Below, one piece after another: positions 1 through 6,828 of a DNA stretch of 7,847 nucleotides. The stretch is from NCBI GenBank assembly GCA_039183635.1, contig JBCDBL010000156.1, positions 1 through 7,847 on the forward strand, written 5' to 3'. This DNA is from JBCDBL01 sp039183635 (GTDB taxonomy: Bacteria > Pseudomonadota > Alphaproteobacteria > Caulobacterales > Parvularculaceae). How positions within the stretch are numbered: position 1 is the stretch's first letter; every line of letters begins with the position of its first letter. The notes under the pieces are model-generated. The model did not search any database. It was given only the letters and a program-made list of their open reading frames with translations, and was not told where the DNA came from. Made by a program: the position numbers and the translations under genes.

Positions 1-267
1 ACCATTACGTTGACAAGCCTCGGAACACTCGGCGGTATTGCTGCAACGCCTGTGATCAACTCACCCGAGGTGGCGATTATCGGTCCGAACAAACTTGTCG
101 AGCGCCCCGTTATTCATAATGGCGAGATCATAATTCGTACAATGATGAATGTCTCCTCATCATTCGATCACCGTATCGTCGACGGGTATGACGCTGCGCG
201 TTTCATTGCACGGTTGAAACGTCTGATAGAACAACCGGCGCATCTATTTATAGGTTGTACAGAATGA
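1..267 (+). CDS. 2-oxoacid dehydrogenase E2 acyltransferase, C-terminal end (5' partial)
   Basis: The visible 88 codons are the end of the catalytic acyltransferase domain of a dihydrolipoamide acyltransferase, the E2 core of a 2-oxoacid dehydrogenase complex. It moves the acyl group from lipoyl-lysine to CoA in the cytoplasm. Numbering from base 1, SSSFDHRIVDG carries the catalytic signature HRxxDG, with His57 and Asp61, and GGIAATPVINSPEVAIIG is the usual preceding core strand. The tail ending QPAHLFIG resembles branched-chain (Bkd-type) E2 more than pyruvate or 2-oxoglutarate E2; that substrate assignment is inference. Lipoyl and E1-binding domains lie upstream of the window, so no start can be given. 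The stop TGA overlaps the next ATG (ATGA), which implies translational coupling to the E3 gene. Confidence 0.9.
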   Translation, partial: TITLTSLGTLGGIAATPVINSPEVAIIGPNKLVERPVIHNGEIIIRTMMNVSSSFDHRIVDGYDAARFIARLKRLIEQPAHLFIGCTE

Positions 268-1646
268 CTGAGCTATTCCCTAAAGTCCTTGTCATTGGAG
301 GGGGGCCGGGCGGCTATGTCGCAGCGATCCGGTGCGGGCAACTTGGACTTGATACAGTTCTCGTAGAGGCGGACCGTCTCGGCGGGACTTGCCTCATTCG
401 CGGCTGTATTCCATCGAAATCAATGATTGAGGCTGCTGACAAGTATGACCTTATAGCTAAGGCGGCGAAAGGCCTTATTCATGGTATCTCTCTGGAGGCT
501 TCGCCAAAAGCGGACATGGCAGATGTCATTGCTTGGAAAGACGGTGTTGTCGATAAGCTAAACGGCGGCGTGACAAGTTTGCTAAGGCGCGCAAAGGTAA
601 AAATACTGCATGGTTGGGGGCGATTTTCAGACGCGAAAACATGTCACGTGGACACGCCGGATGGAACCATCATTATACGTCCGGAGCATGTTATTCTCGC
701 TACTGGATCCAAGCCAGTCGCCTTACCCAATCTTGCTTTTGACAGTACGGTGATTTCATCGACCGAAGCGCTATCGCTTAACTCATTACCAAATAGGCTT
801 GTTGTTGTTGGCGCCGGCTATATCGGCATGGAGCTGGGCGGCGCGTTCGCGAAGCTTGGTTCGAATGTTACAATCGTTGAAGCCGCTGATCGCATTCTTC
901 CGCAATATGATGAAAAACTGGTCGCACCGGTCAAAAAGGCGTTTGAGAGCAAGGGCGTCAATTTCAAACTGTCGGCAAAAGCAGAGGCGATAAGTGAAGA
1001 CGGTCTCTCAATCACAATGGAAGGCGGTCACCATGAAATACTTGCAGCCGATAAGGTGTTGGTCACCGTTGGGCGCGCGCCATTGACTGAGGGCTGGGGT
1101 CTTGAAGAAATGGCGGTGAAGATGGACGGCCGTTTTGTCGCCGTTGACGAACAATGCGCTACATCGAGCCGCAACGTTTGGGCGATCGGTGATCTGGTCG
1201 GTGAACCAATGCTTGCTCACAAAGCATCCGCCCAAGGAGAAATGGTCGCCGAAATCATCGCCGGAAAACGGCGACGTTTCGACCCTGTTGCTATCCCGTC
1301 TGTTTGCTATACTGATCCCGAGATTGTTTGCGTCGGTATTGGTCCTGGCGCACATGAAACAACCGAAAGCGTGTTTCCCCTCGCTGCAAATGGCCGCGCC
1401 CTCACAATGGGTGCGGATGAAGGCGGCGGCTTCATCCGGATTATTTCTGAAAAGCACTCTCATCGTATCTTAGGCGTACAAGCTGTCGGTCGTCATGTCT
1501 CAGAACTCTCGGCAACATTTACGCATGCGATTGAAAATGGACTCGTACTTGAAGACGTTGCTGGCGTTATACACGCACATCCAACTCTGAGTGAGGCGTT
1601 CCATGAGGCGGCGCTGCAAGGTTTGGGGCATGCAATTCATGTCTGA
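264..1646 (+). CDS. lpdA: dihydrolipoyl dehydrogenase (E3), LpdV/Bkd type
   Basis: This flavoprotein reoxidises dihydrolipoyl groups on E2 and reduces NAD+. At 460 residues it has normal family length. From the ATG at 264, VIGGGPGGYVAA (10-21) is the FAD-binding GxGxxG loop, GGTCLIRGCIPSK (40-52) holds the redox disulfide Cys43-Cys48, GAGYIGMELG near 185 is the NAD-binding loop, and HAHPTLSE near the C-terminus holds the catalytic His439-Glu444 pair. All key residues are present, so it should be active. The start at 264 is preferred over the in-frame TTG at 255 because it gives the ATGA overlap with the E2 stop; the ribosome-binding site is weak, as expected for coupled translation. The LIRGCIPSK variant is the one I associate with branched-chain 2-oxoacid dehydrogenase operons. 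It seems to be the last gene of its operon. Confidence 0.95.
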   Translation: MTELFPKVLVIGGGPGGYVAAIRCGQLGLDTVLVEADRLGGTCLIRGCIPSKSMIEAADKYDLIAKAAKGLIHGISLEASPKADMADVIAWKDGVVDKLNGGVTSLLRRAKVKILHGWGRFSDAKTCHVDTPDGTIIIRPEHVILATGSKPVALPNLAFDSTVISSTEALSLNSLPNRLVVVGAGYIGMELGGAFAKLGSNVTIVEAADRILPQYDEKLVAPVKKAFESKGVNFKLSAKAEAISEDGLSITMEGGHHEILAADKVLVTVGRAPLTEGWGLEEMAVKMDGRFVAVDEQCATSSRNVWAIGDLVGEPMLAHKASAQGEMVAEIIAGKRRRFDPVAIPSVCYTDPEIVCVGIGPGAHETTESVFPLAANGRALTMGADEGGGFIRIISEKHSHRILGVQAVGRHVSELSATFTHAIENGLVLEDVAGVIHAHPTLSEAFHEAALQGLGHAIHV

Positions 1647-1665
1647 CGACGCTGATTAACGCAAA

Positions 1666-1858
1666 ATGAACCGCGCCATGCGCCCCGTCAGTTATTCATG
1701 TCGCAGTGATGCCCAAGAACGCCAATTACTACGGCGGCGCCTTCGGCGGCTGGCTGATGGGTCAGATGGATCTCGCATCAGGATAGATCGCCGCGAATAC
1801 CGCGTGCGGTTGGGCCGTTAGTATTGAACAGATGCTTGTCTTTTAGGGGATGTGCAAG
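1666..1858 (+). pseudogene. acyl-CoA thioesterase (YciA/hotdog family) remnant
   Basis: Read from about 1682 in the frame of ATG 1709, the sequence gives VIHVAVMPKNANYYGG, then AFGGWLMGQMDLASG, a stop (TAG 1784-1786), then IAANTACGWAVSIEQM and a second stop at 1844-1846. This matches the start of YciA-type hotdog acyl-CoA thioesterases (MPxxTNxxGxxFGGWLMSQMDLAGGIAA, then VTVxxExMxF). The probable original start, ATG 1666 (MNRAMRP), lies in a different frame, which implies an indel near 1685-1690. After 1846 the family's GDV reappears in yet another frame before the interspersed repeat begins. Roughly the first 50-60 residues remain out of about 130-150. The fold part and family are fairly clear; function is lost. 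Intact members hydrolyse acyl-CoA to free acid and CoA. Confidence 0.7.
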
Positions 1859-1984
1859 TTCTAGGGCGTATCGCGCAAAAGTGGGCGCCGGTTTTCTCGC
1901 AAAAGCTCGAACAAGTGTTCGACCGTTAAAACAAAGACCGGGAGCACGTCCCTGTGAATCCAATTAAATGAGACGTGCTCTAGG
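1859..1984. repeat. interspersed palindromic repeat, copy 1 (complete-looking)
   Basis: A noncoding element of about 125 bp begins TTCTAGGGCGTATCGCG and ends GTGCTCTAG, so its edges are imperfect inverted CTAG-containing ends. Inside are the core GCCGGTTTTCTCGCAAAAG, a small hairpin TCGAAC (1907-1912)/GTTCGA (1917-1922), and a perfect 9-bp inverted repeat GAGCACGTC (1942-1950)/GACGTGCTC (1972-1980) with a 21-nt loop. The first part recurs at 6829-6898 in the same orientation. Its style matches interspersed repeats scattered between genes in many alphaproteobacteria. It abuts the thioesterase remnant and may have contributed to that gene's truncation. Confidence 0.75.
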
Positions 1985-1995
1985 TGTAGAACCTG

Positions 1996-2045
1996 CCTGC
2001 ACCGCAGCGGTGCTAGATCATTGGACTTTTAATCAGGTTCGCCAG
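1996..2045 (+). pseudogene. degenerate tRNA-Lys(TTT)-like fragment
   Basis: The stretch GCAGCGGT followed by TAGATCATTGGACTTTTAATC reads like the D-arm and anticodon arm of tRNA-Lys (GCTCAGCGGTAGAGCATTGGACTTTTAATCC in typical bacterial genes), with the 7-nt anticodon loop CTTTTAA intact. It is followed directly by AGGTTCG, like the T-arm, with the variable region missing. The 3' half of the anticodon stem does not pair and no acceptor stem can be formed, so it cannot be a working tRNA. It could also be chance resemblance or part of a longer interspersed repeat. Confidence 0.3.
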
Positions 2046-2073
2046 CCCCGGCCTTACCCAGCCCCGGCCTTAC
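2042..2073. repeat. perfect 16-bp tandem duplication
   Basis: The unit CCAGCCCCGGCCTTAC occurs twice back to back (2042-2057 and 2058-2073) without a mismatch. It lies in noncoding DNA between the tRNA-like fragment and the promoter region of the VOC gene. It looks like a recent slippage duplication; no function is evident. Confidence 0.9.
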
Positions 2074-2270
2074 TAAGGCGACAGCGAAAACCATAGCTCT
2101 GAAACTGCAATTCAGTTTTAGTTGCAGCATATCTGCTTTCTTCTGATTTTTCTAAATGCCTTCGGTGCGGGCGTCCATATCACAAAACTCTACCGTTCTG
2201 CAAAAGGCAAGTAATTGCTGACAGGGGAATGCGCTGATAATTTTTTGTCTTTATTTGATCGGAGAAATTT
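2074..2270 (+). promoter_or_regulatory. leader and probable promoter region of the VOC-racemase operon
   Basis: This AT-richer stretch precedes the VOC gene. A -10-like GATAAT sits at 2236-2241, with a -35-like TTGCTG at 2215-2220 (spacing only 15 nt) or a weaker TAATTG at 2213-2218 (spacing 17 nt). A clear ribosome-binding site GGAG at 2261-2264 lies six bases before the ATG and supports that start. A small inverted repeat CTGCAA (2105-2110)/TTGCAG (2122-2127) might be an operator, but it is unsupported otherwise. No gene is seen here. Confidence 0.35.
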
Positions 2271-3176
2271 ATGATTCCTGGATTGATCGACCTTGATCAT
2301 ACGATATTTAAGGTGCGGGATTTGCCTCAAGCGCGGGACACGTGGCGGCGGTTGGGATTCACAACAACGCCATATCGGCCGAATCCGTTTTACGGCGGCG
2401 GTGAAGCAGGGGGACGTGGCGGCAATCATCTGGTGGTTTTTACGGAGCAGTCTCCGGGCACCACAAACATGATTGAATTAGCCTGGGCGGACCCAGACTA
2501 TGCGCACCCGGCCGCTATTCAGGCCTGCGAAGGCGATCCGGGCCTTGCAGCACTCATGCACGCCTCCGATGACATTAAAGACATACGGGACAGCTGGACA
2601 AAACTGGGGCTTTCGATGACCCCGAATATTAGTCATGACGGCGTTTATAAGGACCCTGAAACCGGACGCGTTGATCCGGTGAAATATTGCGGGTTTATGG
2701 TCGATGACGATGCATGGGACTATAGTATTGGCGCCGCACAGGTGTTTGATTTCACCCAATTCACCCGGCCCGATTGGCGCGCCCACCCCAACGGCGCACG
2801 CTACTGGAAGAGCGTTACGCTGCGCGTCGAACCTGACAGCCTTGCCCGGTCAGCTAAGTTCCTAAGCGACCTCTATGGCGGCGAGACCTTTGAAATAAGC
2901 GAAGGCGTGGTGGAGGTTGTTGCGAGGCATCTTTCGGTTCGCCTTGCAACAGCAAAAGGTTTTGCAGAATTGCATCCAGCGTCCGCGAGCGATGGCGGTT
3001 TGGCTGCGTCTGACGTAAACACCGGTGTAAAAATTGTGGTCAGCAGTCTGCAACAAGCTAGAGCAGTCCTTGAAGAGAACAATGTTTCAATCCTGACCAG
3101 CGATAACGCTATTCATCTTGCGCCGAGTGACGCCTCTGGAATAGCCATCGAACTGGTTGAGGAAACAGCGCCATGA
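2271..3176 (+). CDS. glyoxalase-like (VOC superfamily) protein
   Basis: A 301-residue cytoplasmic protein of the Glyoxalase_3-like VOC group (substrate unknown). The first beta-alpha-beta-beta-beta module opens with LDHTIFKVRDLPQARDTW, containing His10 in the usual first metal-ligand position, followed by GLGF-like RRLGFTTTPY, GGNHLVVF (51-58) and NMIELAW with Glu69, a likely second ligand. RPDWRAHPNGARYWK (166-180) is the linker characteristic of this family, and a second, more diverged VOC module spans about 181-298, ending with IAIELVE. VOC enzymes use a divalent metal for isomerisation, lyase or ring-opening chemistry; no dioxygenase-specific pattern stands out. The start is fixed by GGAG six bases upstream. 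Its TGA overlaps the ATG of the racemase (ATGA), so the two are coupled and probably act on the same pathway. Confidence 0.85.
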   Translation: MIPGLIDLDHTIFKVRDLPQARDTWRRLGFTTTPYRPNPFYGGGEAGGRGGNHLVVFTEQSPGTTNMIELAWADPDYAHPAAIQACEGDPGLAALMHASDDIKDIRDSWTKLGLSMTPNISHDGVYKDPETGRVDPVKYCGFMVDDDAWDYSIGAAQVFDFTQFTRPDWRAHPNGARYWKSVTLRVEPDSLARSAKFLSDLYGGETFEISEGVVEVVARHLSVRLATAKGFAELHPASASDGGLAASDVNTGVKIVVSSLQQARAVLEENNVSILTSDNAIHLAPSDASGIAIELVEETAP

Positions 3177-3865
3177 AAACGATTGGCCTTATCGGCGGTA
3201 TGAGCTGGCTTTCAACGATCGACTATTATCGTGCGATCAACCAAGATGTTGGCGAGCGACTGGGCGGTGTTAACAACGCACGCGTCGTAATGGTGGCGAT
3301 CAATGTTGCAGACGCGCTCGGAGCAATGGCTCGCAAAGACTATGACGGCACAATCAAGCTTTTGACTGATGCAGCGCAAAATGTTGAAGCCGGCGGTGCG
3401 CATCTTCTGGCGATGTGCGCAAACAGCGCGCATATTTTCGCCGATCAAGTTCAGGATGCTGTCGATATTCCGCTCGTTGGATTGATTGAGCCAGTTGCTG
3501 AGGCGATTAAGCTAGAGGATGTGGGAAAAGTTGGCATTCTTGCATCAACCAACCTTGTGGAGAATGGATTATACTCACGCCGGTTGAATGAACTTGGCAT
3601 TGATACTGTTTTGCCAGATACAGACAAGCAAGACAGGCTGCAAGAAGCAATTGAAGAAGGAATTGAGGCTGGGAGCTTCGCGGCTGCGGCGCATGCTTAT
3701 GTAGGTGAATTGATGCTAGAGCTGATGGACCAGGGCGCGCAGGCCATGGTTCTGGGGTGTACAGAAATTCCCCAAATGACAAATAACGCACCTGAGGGGC
3801 TCCCGCTTTTCGACACAACAATGCTTCACGCCAAAGCGATTGTTAAACACGCATTTGAATCGTAA
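3173..3865 (+). CDS. aspartate/glutamate racemase family protein
   Basis: A 230-residue cofactor-independent amino-acid racemase of the Asp/Glu/hydantoin family, close to the RacX/YgeA branch, and of normal length. The N-terminus IGLIGGMSWLSTIDYYR (4-20) is the family signature. The two catalytic cysteines, which protonate and deprotonate the alpha carbon from opposite faces, are Cys82 in MCANSAH and Cys196 in LGCTEIP. Both are present, so activity is expected. The first motif reads CANSAH where CxNTxH is common, a conservative Thr-to-Ser change. Substrate cannot be set: this branch includes aspartate and broad-specificity racemases and some maleate-isomerase-like enzymes. AGGA at 3160-3163 precedes the ATG, which overlaps the VOC stop. 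It ends the first operon, or is joined to the next pair across 278 nt. Confidence 0.9.
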   Translation: MKTIGLIGGMSWLSTIDYYRAINQDVGERLGGVNNARVVMVAINVADALGAMARKDYDGTIKLLTDAAQNVEAGGAHLLAMCANSAHIFADQVQDAVDIPLVGLIEPVAEAIKLEDVGKVGILASTNLVENGLYSRRLNELGIDTVLPDTDKQDRLQEAIEEGIEAGSFAAAAHAYVGELMLELMDQGAQAMVLGCTEIPQMTNNAPEGLPLFDTTMLHAKAIVKHAFES

Positions 3866-4143
3866 AGGCGTGTCATGGGAAGAGGGCCAAATTAATCGCC
3901 AACTCGCCTTTACCTTTCTGGCGGAAACATAGCCGTCGCGCCTGTACCTGTTTTATGCGGTCGGCGCATAACTCCGGTGGCTTTTTATTTCGCAAGGCTC
4001 CTTGAATTATACTTGTATCGGCGCGCCAACACGAAGCCATATATTGCAACGCAGTGGTTAGAAAGATGATGAGACCGGCAATACCTTTTACTATAAATAA
4101 CACGTCAGAGTAAATTTCACGGTACAGAATAGTAGGTGAACTC
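3866..4143 (+). promoter_or_regulatory. spacer with probable promoter for the BKACE-hydrolase pair
   Basis: No plus-strand gene is seen in these 278 nt. A hairpin TTATGCG/CGCATAA (3953-3959 and 3965-3971, 5-nt loop) is followed eleven bases later by a T-run (GGCTTTTTATTT), so it might serve as a weak terminator for the racemase operon. A -10-like TATAAA lies at 4092-4097; the -35 is poor. AGGTGA at 4134-4139 is the ribosome-binding site of the BKACE gene. The minus strand is open through the spacer and encodes a hydrophobic stretch, treated under findings. Confidence 0.3.
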
Positions 4144-5079
4144 ATGAAACCAGTTAAGAAAGTAATCATCACCTGCGCCCCTACCGGCTCAATCCACACC
4201 CCAACTATGTCGCCATACTTGCCGGTTACCGCTGACGATATCGCCAAAGATGCGATAGATGCAGTAGAAGCCGGCGCCTCTATTCTACATCTCCATGCCC
4301 GTGATCCGATTACAGGACAACCAAAGCAAGACCCAAAGCTATTTTCAGCGTTCCTGCCCCGCATAAAGCAACAAACAAATGCGGTGATTAATATCACCAC
4401 TGGCGGCGGGCTTGGCATGTCGCTTGAGGAGCGTATTGCGCCTGCTCACTATGCCCGGCCTGAAGTTTGTTCCTTGAACATGGGATCGATGAACTTCGGG
4501 ACGTTTGAGCTGGCGAAAAAATATAGTGATTGGAAACATGATTGGGAGAAACCCTATCTGGAAAGCACATATTCTGGCATTTATCCAAATACATTTGAGA
4601 TGATTGACCACATCCTCACCAACATTGGAGATGCATACGGAACGAGGTTTGAATTTGAGTGCTATGATATAAGCCATCTTTATAACCTGGCCTATTTCTT
4701 CAATAAGGGGCGCATCAAGCCCCCTCTGCTAATTCAGGGCATATTCGGCATTCACGGCGGAATGGGAGCGGATCCTGAGAATCTAACCCACCTCAAAACA
4801 ATCGCAGATAAGTTGTTTGGCGATGACTATATCTTATCAGTGTTTGCCGTCGGCAAAGAACAAATGAAATTTCTAACCATGAGCGCCGCCATGGGGGGCA
4901 ATGTTCGTTGCGGTCTTGAGGATAGCTTGTTTATCGGCAAGGGCGAACTTGCTAAATCAAGCGCCGAGCAGGTTATAAAGATAAAAACAATACTAGAGGA
5001 GCTTGGTCTGGAGATCGCTACACCTGCAGAAGCTCGTGAAATGCTCGCACTCAAGGGCGGTGACCAAGTCGGATTCTGA
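4144..5079 (+). CDS. BKACE family beta-keto acid cleavage enzyme (DUF849, Kce-like)
   Basis: A 311-residue TIM-barrel Zn enzyme of the beta-keto acid cleavage family, whose founding member is 3-keto-5-aminohexanoate cleavage enzyme of lysine fermentation. It condenses a beta-keto acid with acetyl-CoA and gives acetoacetate plus the CoA ester of the remainder. ILHLHARDP (47-55) supplies the Zn ligands His49 and His51. GGNVRCGLEDSLFIGKG (251-267) supplies the conserved Arg255, the third ligand Glu259 and Asp260. NITTGGG (83-89) is the substrate-loop strand. All catalytic positions I know are kept. Family members differ in substrate (aminohexanoate, dehydrocarnitine, beta-ketoglutarate, beta-ketoadipate types); the pattern resembles a common alphaproteobacterial subgroup of unassigned specificity. 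AGGTGA four bases upstream fixes the start. The hydrolase follows after 29 nt, probably in one operon. Confidence 0.92.
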   Translation: MKPVKKVIITCAPTGSIHTPTMSPYLPVTADDIAKDAIDAVEAGASILHLHARDPITGQPKQDPKLFSAFLPRIKQQTNAVINITTGGGLGMSLEERIAPAHYARPEVCSLNMGSMNFGTFELAKKYSDWKHDWEKPYLESTYSGIYPNTFEMIDHILTNIGDAYGTRFEFECYDISHLYNLAYFFNKGRIKPPLLIQGIFGIHGGMGADPENLTHLKTIADKLFGDDYILSVFAVGKEQMKFLTMSAAMGGNVRCGLEDSLFIGKGELAKSSAEQVIKIKTILEELGLEIATPAEAREMLALKGGDQVGF

Positions 5080-5108
5080 TCGCTGAACACTAATAGAGAG
5101 CTTCTTTT

Positions 5109-6755
5109 ATGAAAATCGTTGATGTGCTGTTGTACGGTCTGTTGACCGTTGGCGTTATTGTGTGGTGGATGCGCCCGCTGCCCAATCGGCATCTAATACT
5201 AATAATCATCGCGAGTGCGGCCATTCTACTTGGCCTTTTTGGCATGTTGAACGATCGTTGGCAGGCGGTCGCGACCGCCCTATTTGGTGTAGCCCTGCTA
5301 CTGCCTATCGTATTGGCCGCGATTTTTGGCACGACTGCGCAAACTGATGTTCCCTACTTGTCTGGAAGCGCTTATGCGGTTTTTGCAGTGGTGGCCGGCT
5401 CACTCTTGTATTTCTTTCCAATGACAAATCTACCAACTCCTTCTGGTCCATTTATAGTTGGCATGCGCACATTTGAGTTGACGGATCAATCACGAAAAGG
5501 ACTGTTTGGCGTAGGTAAGGATGATCCTCGGCGGCTTCTAATTCGTGTGTGGTATCCGGCGGAAAAGACCGGCGGAAGGAAGCCCGCACCATATTTTAAC
5601 GCCGTGGAAGCAAAGACCACTGCACGGGGGCTGAGCGATATCGTTGGGCTCGGTTTTTTAGAAACCTACAGAAGATATGCGAAGACGAATTCCTATATAG
5701 ACGCGCCTATCGTGTCTGAGGAGAAAACACGACCTACGGTCTTTTTCAGCCATGGTGCGTTTGGTCGTTTGGGCCAAAATACAGTTCTCATGGAAGAGCT
5801 GGCAAGCCATGGATATATTATTTACAGCGTTCAGCACACCGGAGAAGCTGTTGGCACCGTCTTTCCAAATGGCGACGTTATTTCATGGGATCCATCGGTA
5901 AAGCTTGTAATGAAAACGTCGAAGGAGGGGCGCGGCGACTACAAGGACGCTATTGCAAAAGCCATTGGTTCCGACTCTCTGGATGAACGTCTCGCCGGAC
6001 AAATTGATTGGATCTCAAGACGTCAAAATGACAAAGAGAGACTTTTTACAAGCGAAGAATTCTGGGTGCAAGACCGCCTGTTTGTACACGATACATTACA
6101 AAAAGGCGAAGCTCCAACCGAAGTCATGGATGTTATCGCCAGGAGCGACTTTGAACGCACTGGCCAGATCGGCATGTCGTACGGCGGAATGGTCACCAGC
6201 TCCATTTGCGCCTTTGACAAGCGATGTGTGGCCGGGATCAGTCTAGACGGGGTGGCGCTTCAATCCTCTATATTCGCCCATGAAATGCCCCAGGCGTTTA
6301 TGATTTTTTACGCCGATCATGATTCTTATTATAAGGCGAGCCTTGAGAAGGGGTTTAAGTACAAAGGCCTGAAAGAAAAGCACTGGCTACATGATTTTTC
6401 GTACGAGAGTTTCGAAACATCAGGACAGCGACAAGATATCCACCGTATAGAATTATCAAAAGTCGCCCATGCGGGCTTTACCGACGCTGCTCTATTTACC
6501 AGACGCCCTGTTCGCGACAGAAGCCTTGGTACAGCGCCGACAGACGTTATGCTTGGCGCCCAAAACGACTTTGTTCGTGGCTTTTTTGATACCTATTTAC
6601 GGGGTGAAAAGGTTGAGTTCCCACAATCTCAATTGGATAAGTATTCAGAGTATACAGAACGTCGTGATACCTCTCATATACGCGAATGGTGGCTATCCAA
6701 ATCCGAAGAAGAGCGGGCAGATATACACAATCAAATTGAAGCGATAAAAAACTAG
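5109..6755 (+). CDS. membrane-anchored alpha/beta hydrolase, PAF-acetylhydrolase/dienelactone hydrolase-like
   Basis: A 548-residue protein with two parts. Residues 1-105 contain four hydrophobic segments (about 4-20, 28-48, 53-73 and 88-105), likely an integral membrane anchor. Residues 115-548 form a serine hydrolase resembling bacterial PAF-acetylhydrolase (phospholipase A2 group VII-like) proteins: RVWYPAE (146-152), the oxyanion-region strand TVFFSHGAFG (210-219), LASHGYIIYSVQH (231-243), the nucleophile elbow GMSYGG with Ser357, SLDG with Asp380, and KVAHAGFTD with His454. The triad Ser357-Asp380-His454 is complete. Likely an esterase, lactonase or phospholipase working at the membrane; substrate unknown. 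With four segments and no signal peptide, the catalytic domain would be cytoplasmic if the N-terminus is inside, but topology is uncertain. AGAGAG at 5095-5100 lies eight bases before ATG 5109; the 29-nt gap suggests co-transcription with BKACE. Confidence 0.85.
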   Translation: MKIVDVLLYGLLTVGVIVWWMRPLPNRHLILIIIASAAILLGLFGMLNDRWQAVATALFGVALLLPIVLAAIFGTTAQTDVPYLSGSAYAVFAVVAGSLLYFFPMTNLPTPSGPFIVGMRTFELTDQSRKGLFGVGKDDPRRLLIRVWYPAEKTGGRKPAPYFNAVEAKTTARGLSDIVGLGFLETYRRYAKTNSYIDAPIVSEEKTRPTVFFSHGAFGRLGQNTVLMEELASHGYIIYSVQHTGEAVGTVFPNGDVISWDPSVKLVMKTSKEGRGDYKDAIAKAIGSDSLDERLAGQIDWISRRQNDKERLFTSEEFWVQDRLFVHDTLQKGEAPTEVMDVIARSDFERTGQIGMSYGGMVTSSICAFDKRCVAGISLDGVALQSSIFAHEMPQAFMIFYADHDSYYKASLEKGFKYKGLKEKHWLHDFSYESFETSGQRQDIHRIELSKVAHAGFTDAALFTRRPVRDRSLGTAPTDVMLGAQNDFVRGFFDTYLRGEKVEFPQSQLDKYSEYTERRDTSHIREWWLSKSEEERADIHNQIEAIKN

Positions 6756-6793
6756 AGCTGTTCGCCTTTTATCATGAGCGGACAAACGGCTCT
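6754..6793 (+). terminator. possible hairpin terminator after the hydrolase gene
   Basis: AGAGC (6754-6758) pairs with GCTCT (6789-6793), and inside it TTCGC pairs with GCGGA (one G-T wobble). The structure begins in the hydrolase stop codon but has no T-run after it, so it may only be a transcript-end hairpin. From 6794 to 6828 nothing recognisable is seen. Confidence 0.2.
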
Positions 6794-6828
6794 GGAATCT
6801 CTGTATTGAGCGCGGCATGATCTAGAAT

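Noticed and set aside
1008..1463. 151-codon minus-strand open frame inside lpdA
   Set aside because: Fully antisense to a strongly conserved enzyme; its translation shows no domain and it reflects codon bias of the real gene.
1778..1963. Small minus-strand protein related to one at 6772-6984 (shared FARKP-like segment)
   Set aside because: The resemblance comes from the noncoding interspersed repeat being translated in both places, not from a protein family.
1859..1984. CRISPR-like or toxin-antitoxin signal
   Set aside because: The inverted repeats are not regularly spaced direct repeats, and no small paired ORFs or cas genes are present anywhere in the window.
4144..4418. Minus-strand start of the frame running to 3873, as a 181-residue protein
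   Set aside because: The first half is antisense to the catalytic N-terminus of BKACE and has no ribosome-binding site; only the spacer part was kept as a weak finding.
4144..5079. Lysine-fermentation 3-keto-5-aminohexanoate cleavage enzyme (kce) as a firm assignment
   Set aside because: Neighbouring lysine-fermentation genes (aminomutases, 3,5-diaminohexanoate dehydrogenase) are absent, and BKACE specificities vary widely, so only the family call is supported.
5953..6246. 97-residue plus-strand frame within the hydrolase gene
   Set aside because: Overlaps the region that encodes the catalytic serine of the hydrolase in another frame; no homology recognised.
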